From contig CAXKVV010000606.1 of NCBI GenBank assembly GCA_964058805.1, forward strand, positions 1 through 29,479: DNA of 29,479 nt, read 5' to 3'. Positions 20,101-28,647 of the stretch are shown one piece after another. The notes beneath the pieces were generated by a model. The model saw only the letters and a program-made list of their open reading frames with translations. It was not told the origin of the DNA and did not search any database. Source of the DNA: Schoenoplectus triqueter (taxonomy: Eukaryota; Streptophyta; Magnoliopsida; Poales; Cyperaceae). The position numbers and the translations under genes were made by a program. Position 1 is the stretch's first letter, and each line of letters opens with the position of its first letter.

Positions 20101-23100
20101 ATTAAACAAGCGCCGAGGCGAATGAGAATAGAACTCGAAGAGAAGGTCGTGGAGGAAACAAAGAAACTCATCGACGCCGGCTTCATACGGGAAGAAGAGA
20201 CGCCAGAATGGGTGGCTAGCATTGTCCCGGTTAAAAAGAAAAATGGGCAAATCCGCATCTGTGTGGACTTTCGGGACCTAAACAAGGCGTGCCCTAAGGA
20301 TGATTTCCCGCTCCCAGTAACCGAAATCATAATTGACCATACATCCTCCCATGAAGTCTTCTCCTTCATGGACGGTTATGCGGGCTATAATCAAATTAAG
20401 ATGGCGCCAGAAGATGAGAGGCATACGGCATTCCGCACGTCGATTGGCATATATTGTTACAAAGTCATGCCATTTGGGCTCAAAAATGCGGGAGCCACCT
20501 ACCAACGGGCGATGACGAAAATATTCGATGATTTGATCCACAAAATAGTTGAGTGCTATGTGGACGACCTAGTCATCAAGGCCATGTCATATGAAGAACA
20601 CCTCCAATATCTCGAGGTCGTTTTCAACCGCCTGAGAGAACATGCGCTCAAATTAAACCCGTTGAAATGCGCATTCATGGTATCATCCGGTAAATTTCTA
20701 GGGTTTGTAGTACGCCACAGGGGCATTGAGATAGACCCGGGCAAGATCAAAGCAATAACTGAACTATCCCCGCCAAAGAATTTAAAACAGTTGCGATCTT
20801 TGCAAGGGCAATTGGCGTACATCAGGCGGTTCATAGCCAACCTATCGGGTAAAATCCAACCCTTCACCCGGCTGACTAAGAAGGATATCCCGTTCAAATG
20901 GGATGGCGAGTGCCAGCGAGCCTTTGAAGAAATCAAGGCATATCTGCTCAACCCTCCAGTGTTGGCGGCGCCCATACCCGGGAAGGAGCTCATCCTATAT
21001 ACAACCGCCCTGGATGGATCCTTGGGAGCCTTATTGGCACAAGAAAACCAGGATGGTAATCAAAATGCGCTATATTACCTAAGTCGCATGATGGTAGGGG
21101 CAGAACACGGGTATTCACCGATCGAGAAGCATTGTCTAGCCCTAATCTTCGCGGTGAAAAAGTTGAGGCATTACATGCTAGCCCACAAAATCATATTAAT
21201 ATCCAAGGTGGACCCTCTCAAGTATCTGATGACTCGGCCAATGCTGACGGGGAGGCTGGCCAAGTGGGCTATAATTCTTACCGAGTTTGACATCATTTAT
21301 ACACCGCAAAAGGCGATCAAGGGGCAGGCGCTAGCAGATTTCCTGGCTGCACACCCGATTCAAGATGACTCCCCATTAAAATGTGACTTTCCCGACGAGG
21401 AAACTCTGCATGTTGAAGAAGGAGACCCTATATGGGAGTTGTACTTTGATGGTGCTTCTTCAATCAAGCCAGTCATGGGCCCGGGAGTCCCAACTGTGCG
21501 AGCCGGCGCAGGACTAGTCTTCGTAACCCCGGAAGGCGGGATAATACGACATTCTCTGGCTTTAACTGAACCATGTACAAATAATGAAGCAGAGTATGAG
21601 GCACTCATCGCCGGACTAGAGCTATCACTGGAGCTGGGAATCAAGGCTGTACGCATCTTTGGGGATTCACAGCTGATAATAAATCAAATAATTGGCGAAT
21701 ACAAGGTCTTGAAGCCGGAACTAATACAATATCACCAGAAGGCCATGGAACTAATGAAGAAAATCCCGTACGTGTCCATCGAGAAGGTCACGAGGGCCGT
21801 GAATGGTGAAGCAGATGCGTTGGCCAAACTCGCCAAGGAGCTGGGTGAACCAACAGAGCCGGAAATTCACATCATCGTCCGCAATAGAAGGCCATTATCA
21901 TTGTGTCAGACGACAGACAATGCGAATAATGAAAATGCTGGGCTAGAAAAGATGGAATGCCAAGAAGCAATGATAACTGAAGACGATGATTGGAGACAGC
22001 CATTCATTGAATATTTCCGGCATGGCACCCTCCCCAAGGATAAAAGGATAGCTGATCAATTAAGAAAGCGGGTACTACGGTATGCATATGTGGGCAATAC
22101 GCTATACCGTAGGTCTTACGATCAACTATGGTTAAGATGTGTATCAGGGCCTGAAGCCGGGCAGGTTATAAGAGAAGTTCATTCTGGACTATGCGGAGCA
22201 CATCAGTCTGGGCCGAAAATGAAGTTGAAGATCAAGCGAATGGGGTATTATTGGCCCACGATGGTGGCTGATTGTGAAGAGCATGCGAAGAAGTGCCGCA
22301 TGTGCCAAATACACGGCCCTTTTATACATCAAGCGCCAAACCCATTGCACCCCACGGTAGCATCCTGGCCATTTAATATGTGGGGCACAGACATAGTGGG
22401 GCCCATAGACCCTCCGACGTCGAGAGGTCACCGATTCATCCTGGCGGCAACGGATTATTTTACAAAATGGGCCGAAGCCATCCCGCTTAAAGAAGTTAAA
22501 GCATCCGATGTGGTTAAGTTCTTTAAGACGCACATCCTTTACCGATTCGGCACACCACAACGGATAATATCCGATAACGGGACGGCCTTCAAGAGCTCCA
22601 AAGTCTATGCCCTGGCGGAGCAATTTAACATTGATTGGAGATTCTCGTCCATTTACAACCCGAGAGCCAACGGCCTGGCCGAAGCCTTTAATAAAACCCT
22701 AATAAATATCATGAAAAAGACCGTAGACGGCAACCAACGAGACTGGGATAATCGTCTACAGGAGGCATTATGGGCTTATCGAACTACATACCGAACGCCT
22801 ACGCAAGCTACCCCGTATTCTTTGGCTTTTGGGGTTGAAGCCGTCCTCCCTCTTGAGGTGGAACTACCGTCATTGCGGGTGGCTATGCAAAATGATATGA
22901 CCATGGACGAATGCCAACAACTTAGACTGGACGAGTTGGATGCCATGGACGAGAAGAGATTAATAGCCCAGCAGAACCTTGAAATATATCAGGCAAAAAT
23001 GGCAAGGGCATATGACAAAATGGCGCGAGTCAGGGCATTTCAACAAGGGGAGCTTGTTCTTGTCCTTAAGAGGCCGATAATTGGCCGGCACATCGGCCCG

Positions 23101-23238
23101 AAATTCTCTCCGAACTGGGAAGGGCCATATGTAATTGAGAAGGTATACGAAGGCGGCGCATACCAACTCATAGATCACGAAGGTGAAAGGCCCATGCCAC
23201 CGATTAATGGGAGATATTTGAAGAAGTACTACACATAG
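14152..23238 (+). CDS. gag-pol: Gag-Pol polyprotein, Tat-lineage Ty3/gypsy, intact 3028-residue frame
   Basis: Makes the capsid protein and the enzymes for reverse transcription and integration. Residues are counted from the ATG at 14152, chosen because it follows the predicted acceptor. Order: basic low-complexity N-terminus; Gag domain about 540-690; CHHC knuckle CPYHRIIGHSIEDC (C802, H805, H810, C815); protease VDAGSS (D1167); acidic Ser/Glu-rich linker; a second copy of the knuckle module (C1628, H1631, H1636, C1641); reverse transcriptase with YVDD (2136-2139); a decayed RNase H around 2280-2350 (TTAL for the usual TDAS); an archaeal-type RNase H with D2433, E2481, D2505 and D2555; integrase with HHCC (H2677, H2684, C2715, C2718) and a DD35E core (D2747, D2808, E2844); GPY motif near 2988. 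No chromodomain. No frameshift or stop divides gag from pol. The doubled knuckle is unusual. Confidence 0.93.
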   Translation: MAYFGNFNLAPYTVTPAQSPEGKLFMFFGTIPQELTVYGPAPVAALTPATVQISILDEEEESITLTPKGISNNVMASPTASPKRRRRPSKKTAPKAAAQTARNSQASRKRALDAYQNQLVARPAIPVSNKFTALRIVAKNSVTGQLRQAWEVPKPTPRPSQRPQRRQDKSQTPAEAIYKAHRALKQRKSVKNARSRRYVSRPNQSQGMAQPQAIASTPHPRRFTPKATPSTQQVWVPKGSQPIKPQSQAQPSKAGRSNAPPESVFSRLGQKSVFSRLGSRIPLNSLKITAPDQAKKKRRTARYEEHFSVNTISISYDTDPDTDGEVNMVQDDQSPPNQAHVTNTNKNNGRKGRPPKRVNPEGNSREGEDHNENPDLFNNEDDVETRPEMPIDEIEILKGHIEARDEELIRQRELIATMLKQNEELIKAVKSLQESQDANFKAGSSRQEGVHSTKSNHKGKQPVDSKPHPHRTIDVEAEPTGISRKEIQAMIAQQMQIAGGGYAIPPVKNCGHPYPAIYDLEEYPKGYVIPRFRTFSGEGNKDLNPEQHLAHFVASCGNTGGNDALLLRQFPQSLVGTAFQWYYSLENNSIRTWDEMADSFRARFVMVSDKINIADLASTKPKKGESMTDFINRWRNLSIKCDRTLTEDEAVNLIMKNIDGWMGMLLGVTKVNTFKDLLRSVSNMERMSPHTVPNFMNNRPQRGARAETKVAFTSLKDKMVANADTQGGSSSINSNNYNKGPRPNPGGSSRSFESLKQKKSRPYSFRKDKVAQIFRGALKNGLTLPASKRPEDADKSDEPNFCPYHRIIGHSIEDCWVFKDWVEKAYKNGEITLPKGFLQSPSAHEQANTISHEEEKVPGQLSEDQEEQWTTHLSKKSIKMLKALKKEPGMKWKDDITPVVPPKLRVYYKVNQSQNQVLKKKKKHRNNKSRKNKIEEYEQGSPEVITLQHFISKEDWEKLTLGQKKENVNEEINKEESEEIWGASCNMVYSSHDEDMPTLEEMFFPNDEGEASTSGTKNEECKAVLRSGTYIPERQAPKDSDKGKDKVQNKGKEVENPSKNPERTRSTGEEYNVLAHLRKIPALLSIFDALMMSQDLREVLIQALQDPEKYKSYFVEQNMQEALFTAKRAACINFTDDDLLIGTVDHNRPLYITGNCGGQKIGRILVDAGSSINIMPLKTLKTITLDVKNLSDEKVIIHGFNQNSQKALGAITLNLQCGSLKAPTKFYVIDAETSYRALLGRPWLHSNQVIPSTLHQCLKYIENGKQKRIDGDVKPFGVHEIKFNDAQYFLPKSAVAPSRPITKAGQKPFNKGPKFDTSSGEEEEVKFNIKPRGARAQRPGRKSGEEATFRFKQVAAYKAQIKPSEINASDSEEEVIFNFKSANTPQIQIIEATSGGDSENSSNPGDTTSGEESGHDRQPWEEESDEEIIYHILKKPYKGPETDNESEESYMINTGPGSGRDNPVRPRPINEERSWRENFEGRVWNAIDEIRHQVENNRREVSEQWEVMQDIKVQHNEIMIMIENLQTAIYNSELLKEVTSEPRSGTPEKQAPDGGKRVIVIVDESKGEETRAKQPTVMQTLKVKKSKPYSFLRNKTARIFEQALKNGLTLPVCKRPADIERAGEGEFCPYHRILGHTIEECWVFKDLIEEGHRNGTIQLPKSFQQDPAPHNLNNKGKGVAYTISHTPVPSKPKVARRKPIKEIYRSNSVMNIEIEEEMAALEITVVPERHFKDLIPREVNHIQTLKTFVVPAKVERIKGRTIIHKAIIFYQSDSTQSLKNPDHNTWKKWVIGQESENATSDDAASHPFGKELYKLAKRAKCLRDISKAEAKHFDELWNGGQNKVLGLDGKIKYTRGLGYDCDNAACFEGSLNEYRMKESCCMTSVEMPGNETEEDNAPVLKNALKQLEKEPNTVDELAEINLGTEEDPRPTFISASLPEEVADRLKTFLKSYMDCFAWSYKEMPGLDPNVAVHYLKIDSTFKPIKQAPRRMRIELEEKVVEETKKLIDAGFIREEETPEWVASIVPVKKKNGQIRICVDFRDLNKACPKDDFPLPVTEIIIDHTSSHEVFSFMDGYAGYNQIKMAPEDERHTAFRTSIGIYCYKVMPFGLKNAGATYQRAMTKIFDDLIHKIVECYVDDLVIKAMSYEEHLQYLEVVFNRLREHALKLNPLKCAFMVSSGKFLGFVVRHRGIEIDPGKIKAITELSPPKNLKQLRSLQGQLAYIRRFIANLSGKIQPFTRLTKKDIPFKWDGECQRAFEEIKAYLLNPPVLAAPIPGKELILYTTALDGSLGALLAQENQDGNQNALYYLSRMMVGAEHGYSPIEKHCLALIFAVKKLRHYMLAHKIILISKVDPLKYLMTRPMLTGRLAKWAIILTEFDIIYTPQKAIKGQALADFLAAHPIQDDSPLKCDFPDEETLHVEEGDPIWELYFDGASSIKPVMGPGVPTVRAGAGLVFVTPEGGIIRHSLALTEPCTNNEAEYEALIAGLELSLELGIKAVRIFGDSQLIINQIIGEYKVLKPELIQYHQKAMELMKKIPYVSIEKVTRAVNGEADALAKLAKELGEPTEPEIHIIVRNRRPLSLCQTTDNANNENAGLEKMECQEAMITEDDDWRQPFIEYFRHGTLPKDKRIADQLRKRVLRYAYVGNTLYRRSYDQLWLRCVSGPEAGQVIREVHSGLCGAHQSGPKMKLKIKRMGYYWPTMVADCEEHAKKCRMCQIHGPFIHQAPNPLHPTVASWPFNMWGTDIVGPIDPPTSRGHRFILAATDYFTKWAEAIPLKEVKASDVVKFFKTHILYRFGTPQRIISDNGTAFKSSKVYALAEQFNIDWRFSSIYNPRANGLAEAFNKTLINIMKKTVDGNQRDWDNRLQEALWAYRTTYRTPTQATPYSLAFGVEAVLPLEVELPSLRVAMQNDMTMDECQQLRLDELDAMDEKRLIAQQNLEIYQAKMARAYDKMARVRAFQQGELVLVLKRPIIGRHIGPKFSPNWEGPYVIEKVYEGGAYQLIDHEGERPMPPINGRYLKKYYT

Positions 23239-23908
23239 CCCGGAGCGGGGCCGACCGAGTAGTATCTATTATAAATAAATAAGGAGGGAATAAGTGTTCG
23301 TTTACACACACATGCACGAAACACAAACCCATATCTAACCTCCACTTTTGCATAAAAATCCCAAAAACCCTACTTGTGCATCTGTAAATAGAATGCATCC
23401 AAAAATCCAAAACCACACAAACACATTTAGCCCTATAAAAATAAAAATATAGAATAAGAGAAATCAACGCCAAAACCACGCGAGAATGCAAGGCGAGAGC
23501 TTTGGTGTTTGGGCTCACAATACAAATACCACTGGGTTTGTCCATTTGATACAGAATAAACACAAAAATGGGCAGGGTTTGCAGTTTGTCCCTCAAACTA
23601 TCTGTTGCCCAATGACGAAAGTTGCTCATATTGGTCGCCCGCGGCGCAAACCAAGGGATAGGTCGAGCAAATTGGTGGCTAGTAAATAGTCGCTTCTGAG
23701 GGCATGTAAATAAATAACTCTCGTATTATTAGTAACATGTATCACTAATAACAAAAATTTGCCCTCTTCTAATAAAATAAAAGGATATATATGTAAAACA
23801 ATAAAAACCTATTTTCATACTCATAAAAAAAAAAATGATAATAAAAAATAATAAAATCTTTTCAATAAGGGGTTGCCACCTTTGTCCCCGACACCATGAG
23901 TGTTATAC
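23239..23908. other. Spacer after pol, no gene seen
   Basis: AATAAATAAGG just after the stop (about 23273-23282) could serve as a polyadenylation signal for a short sense transcript. The rest is AT-rich, with no coding frame or repeat I can support. Confidence 0.4.
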
Positions 23909-24380
23909 AAAGCTAGGTTGGGTGCATTCATCCGTAAAAGCACCACACGCCCGAAGAAATGGTGTGTCATAATCCCACGACATATCATGGAGGGGTCAGA
24001 CCAAGGGTTTACGCTTGTACCCGACATTCCATGTTAAACAAAGCGGCTCGCTTAAAGAAGTGACTCAGGTCATGGAGAGCGGACCTACCCGATGAAAGCC
24101 TGTCTCGCAGGGATGCGTGATGGATGTTTGAGGGTAGCTAAAATATAAAAAACTAGGTTGGGTACATTCATCCGCAAAAGTACCACACGCCCAAAGAGGT
24201 GGTCTGTTTCTAATCCCGAAATAGATCATGGAGGGGTCAGACTAAGGGTTTATGCTTTTGCCCGACATTCAGTGTCAAATAAAGTAATTCGCTTAAAGAA
24301 GTGACTCAGGTCATGGAGAGCGGACCTACCCGATGAAAGCCTGTCTCGCAGGGATGCGTGATGGATGTTTGAGGGTAGTA
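23909..24380 (+). repeat. Tandem duplication of about 240 bp between pol and the antisense gene
   Basis: Copy 1 (23909-24141) and copy 2 (24148-24380) share nearly all their length. The second half, from CGCTTAAAGAAGTGACTCAGG to GGATGTTTGAGGGTAG, is almost identical; the first half has scattered changes. A worn partial third copy (GGTTCGG...ATCCGTAAAATACCAC) lies near 24628-24652. Tandem repeats in the region between pol and the 3' LTR are known in Ogre/Tat elements and can seed satellite DNA. Confidence 0.85.
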
Positions 24381-24970
24381 CCCCCACAAAACAAATTGAG
24401 TGGAGATGAGTGAATGTGAGTTTCCACTTTAGCACGCAAAGGTGCACAAATGAGGGGAGAGTGGGTGAGCTTCCACAAAATAAATGTCAATTAAATATAC
24501 AAGGAGCATCCACAAAGTGGTGTTATCAATTGCATCCATAATCCAATTGATACTGGTAAGTTTATCCATCAGTAATAAAGGGATAAACGGGTTTATTCTG
24601 TACCCGGCCTAGAGGTCAATACAGACAGGTTCGGTATCCGTAAAATACCACGGTTACTTGAGTTTTGTATTGCCATAAAAAAAAGAGAAATGATGTATAG
24701 AATGAATGTAATAGGATGTTGTAAGATTTTCCTTTTATTATGTTTAGACGCTGCGAAATAATGAAGCAGCTGTAATAGGGCGCTTTTGCAAATAAGATTG
24801 GAGGTGCACAACATGAAGTCAATGAAATATTTGCTGCAGAGGAAGTGCTGAAGGGATAATAATAAAGGCAGGCATCATCCACAACAAGAGATCAAAATGA
24901 TAAATGTCAAAGCATCCTATATCAAGTATGGCAAAAGAAAAGGAGAAAAGAAAAAAATGGAAAGTGCAGT
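24381..24970. other. Spacer between convergent genes, no gene seen
   Basis: AT-rich DNA downstream of both gag-pol and the antisense PMD gene. TTTTATTA at about 24733 reads TAATAAAA on the minus strand and could help end the antisense transcript. Nothing else is supported. Confidence 0.35.
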
Positions 24971-27900
24971 CTATGGGCCCAAAAAGCGGGACTCCAACTC
25001 TAATAGCACAGTGCTAATAGTCTCTAAATGAGTATGGAGGGAGTGCCTATCCTCCTCCGAAGCTGCCTCGAAGTCCAAGAACTGAGCGAAGGCGCTATCT
25101 CGGGCACTCGTGTGAATCTGCAACTCTGGGAGACGTCCCGCTAAATGACGGGAGAAGCCCTCCACCGACAATCTGTGGTCCTCTAGCTCCTGCACGAGCA
25201 GTCGAGCGGGCCCACCACTGACTCCCATAGAGCGGAGAGTGGCACAAGAGGAGAGCCGCTGAAGATAACGGAGTCGAGCAGCCTCCAAATGCCTGCGTAG
25301 CTCATGGATCTCCAACTCGTGCTGATATACGAGAGAGCTCGCATCCTGGTAAGCCCTGAGTAGCTCCTCACACCTCCTGGAAATGAAAGTGCTCTCGAGA
25401 CGAGGTGCAATGAGTAGAGCTGGCGCGATAGTATCCCGCATCAGCCTATACCAATCGAAGGAGAAGCCGCCGGGCAGAGAACCCAGAATCTCAAAATCTA
25501 GCGGGTAGGCTCCGAAGAAGGTGTCTCGGAGTGCATCCCCTAGCGTGGCCAAGGCAAGCTGCACATCCCTAGATGAAACATCTGCAAGTAAAATAAATGG
25601 GTTAGACAAATTGTTATAACCAAAGAAGAAATAGAAGGAGGAGAAGATCTAACCTATCGCCGCGTCGCCTGAGACAGGCGGGACTGAGTCAAGAATAGGG
25701 ATATCGGTCGCCTCAGGAGGACCTGCAGGTGCACTAGACCCGGCTACAAAATAAAATAAAGAAGCATAAGTACATGAAAAGTAAAATATGGGCAAATGAT
25801 AAAAGAAATATAAAGTACCGGAGGAAGCATGAGGCTCGGCGAGACCCTCGCCAGCCGGAATCTCCATCTCTGGGCTGTGGAATAGCTGCTCCACTAGCCA
25901 GCTCTCATCCAACTCTGAGTCGTAGTCGACTGCAACCCGCTCAGTCGAGACTCTGCCATCTGTGGCCATGAGAGGCTGCCCGTCGGGAGATGAAGAGGCA
26001 TGAGATGGCCTTCCCTCGATCAGTAATGGCTCGTCGCCTGCGGGCTCGACAGCCAATGGACTCCCCTGCTCTAAAGAAGCCTCCTCTGATCGTACAAGAG
26101 TGAGCACTGGCCCCAGAACCACATCGAATGAGTCACCATCTCCAATGGGTACTAGCAAAATCGACGGTGAAGCAGGACCGTCATAAAAGAAAGGCTCCGA
26201 GCGGTGAGGAGACGCCATGTCATCGGCCTCAGGGTCTGTAAAATCTACATGTAAGAATGAAAATACTAGTGCATGCTGGCAACTAGGTATTAAATAAAGC
26301 ACACGAACCTGCGACGGCAAGGTCGGTGCAAAACCCTGGAATAGCAGTGCTCGCAGGCGCCGATAGATCTGCTATGATGTCATCTCGGGCAGCCTCCACA
26401 GGAGATGTCCCACGAGCTGAAAAATAAACTCTAATCAGAGATGTAAATGAAGTGCGCCCGAATAAGGATAGGCGAGTCAATAAAGAAAATCACCCGGAGA
26501 GGGAGAAGGAAAAGAAGATGGAGAAGACGGCTGAGAGGCGCCGTCTCGATCCCTCCCCATGGTAGCTGGAGCCGGTGGCTCGACATGTGGCTGAGAATGA
26601 ACGCCAACTACTCGTGGACGAGGGACCGAGAACCCGGGCTCCGCGTGATCATACTCATAAGCCAGCTCTGAATCAAAAGAGAATTGGTCGAAATGAGATG
26701 AGGCTTATCGAAAGGGAAATAACCTAAAGGGTAATAAAGCATACCTGTGAGAATGGTCCTAACAGGAGCATGAGAAAACCGGCTGTCTAAACCCTGAAAG
26801 TCGACAGGCTCTGCGGCAATGGCCGGGAAAGAGCTGCGATCACGCGGAACGGTGCCATCTAATAGAGGCTGGCCATCTCGCGGACATGTACTCCGGACGA
26901 CCACCGGAGGGGTATATGACTGATAAGAGCGAATGGTCTCATAATACCACTGCTGATAACGCCTCGTGAAGGTGGAAGTCCTAGAAGTGGATACCATCTG
27001 ATAGCGAGTGCCCGTGCCTAGTCGGAAGAGGTGAGTGTAGCACCATCCGATACCCTCCAAATCGGCTGCCAATGATATAGGGCGGAGAAGAGGCGCTGGA
27101 ATATCCTGATCCAAGCCAAACTGATGTGCGCACCGATGTGGCGAATAGGGCTCGATGAACATATGATCGCCCAATCTGAGAGGAAGAAAGCCCTGACGAA
27201 TACTGATCAGGTACTCTAAATCAATAGGCCTGGCTCGAATGCTAGAAGAGTCAGAAGAGGGAACTCTGCTGTCAATCACCATCCTGTCAGCAACCCTAGA
27301 TGTCCCACGGGCCACTGATCTGTCTCGGGAGAAGCGTAGATGGTCTCGACTCCTGAAGAATCTATACCGGGCAGCCTCCGGAGTCAATGAAGCTGGCTGC
27401 ACTCCAGCTAAGTCACTCAATATGGGTAGGCGATCTCGTAGCGTGACCGCCATGCCGGGATCATATGAACCAGACCAATGTAAATGGAGCCATCCGCTAA
27501 TCAGATGCCACGGGATCAGCTCCTGGCACTGTGAAGGACTACGAGATGAAGTCAGGCCACGGAGGCACCTATAAATGTTGGCCAGTACAGGCACGGCCAA
27601 AGAAATCCTGTCGCCACGCGCGATCAGGCTCGCCATAATGAACACCGAAGGCCGAATGGTGTATGCGGGGGAGCTAGGCAATAAGAAATAGCAAATCCAC
27701 CAAGAGATGAAGGCGGTCAGATAAGTCTCCCGATCCACGTCATGAGAACACAGGGTATCCTGAGATGGGATAGGGCCGTCGTGGTGAATCTCGAGCCGAC
27801 CTGTACCAAATGGATCTCTGGTGGAAGCTAGACCCGTAGGGCGAGTGTGGACCCGATCGGTGAAATAGGCGATCCAATGTCTGAACGGAACTCCGGGATG

Positions 27901-28532
27901 CCCCCTCCGTAAATGATGATAAATCTCATAAATCCTGTGCAAAGAAGGCGGGAATCGAGTGAGGTCTCCCGAGTCAGCGGGCGAGACCATGAACTCGTCA
28001 TAGAAATGGCCGAAGATCGGCAGCCCGGTCAACTGCTGTATCTCTAGGAGGGTCGGAGTCAGCTCCCGATCGTCGATGAATAGAGTGTTGGTGGAATAGT
28101 TCCACCGCTCACAAAAGGCTCGTAGCCAGGGTGTGTCGATATGATAATGAAACATCGACAAGAAAACCGAGTCATATATCCCGGCTCGCCTAAGCAGAGT
28201 CCCCTCCCGCATGAGCACGTACCGGGTCCACTCTAGCTGATATCCATGGCACTCTAAGGGAGTGATGAAGGGAGCAGTAGTCCACCTGTGAGCCTCCCCG
28301 TCGATAATCTCCTTGCCCAGGAGATGTGTCAAAGGAGCTGTAGAAGCAACGCCTAAGGGCTGAAGGGGTATGGCGTCATGAGGCTGATCGTCCCTGAAAA
28401 ATAAACCGCCGCCTCGCGGGTAGACAGGAGTCGCTCGGATGGCTGAGATGAGAGGAGTCCAATCGCTAGGATCCTCGTAGAAAGAATGATAATGACTCAA
28501 GGGGCGACGCGGAATGGCGTCATGAGATAAAA
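24971..28532 (-). CDS. Antisense plant mobile domain (PMD) protein gene, spliced, six in-window exons
   Basis: Exons on the minus strand: 28532-26745, 26667-26494, 26416-26309, 26244-25819, 25743-25654, 25581-24971 (stop TAG). The five introns are 77, 77, 64, 75 and 72 nt, all GT-AG, all phase 1, and the joined frame is open throughout. The long first exon carries a PMD (the MAIN/MAIL1-type, aminotransferase-like domain), recognised by FCERWNYSTNTLFIDDRELT and the following LLEIQQLTGLPIFG. Middle exons are acidic and Pro/Ser-rich; the last has a heptad-like helix (LEIHELRRHLEAARLRYLQ). There is no in-frame ATG before the domain in this exon; upstream sense reads to a TTG only. The start is probably the LTR exon whose copy is at 9308-9143, giving about 1120 residues. 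PMD proteins occur in host genes and in retrotransposons; the role here is unknown, possibly countering or exploiting host silencing. Confidence 0.85.
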
Positions 28533-28647
28533 CTACAATACCCGAAGAAGAGAAGACGTCATGAGAAATGAAATGATGAATAATAAGGAATAATGCACCA
28601 AGACAAGCCTTTCGAGCGTTCAAGACTCGTCTTGGTGGGTGGCTCTT

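Noticed and set aside
28533..28623. Start of the PMD protein at a TTG codon at 28623
   Set aside because: Plant genes rarely start at TTG. An acceptor at 28533/28532 and a phase-matched ATG exon in the LTR give a better start.
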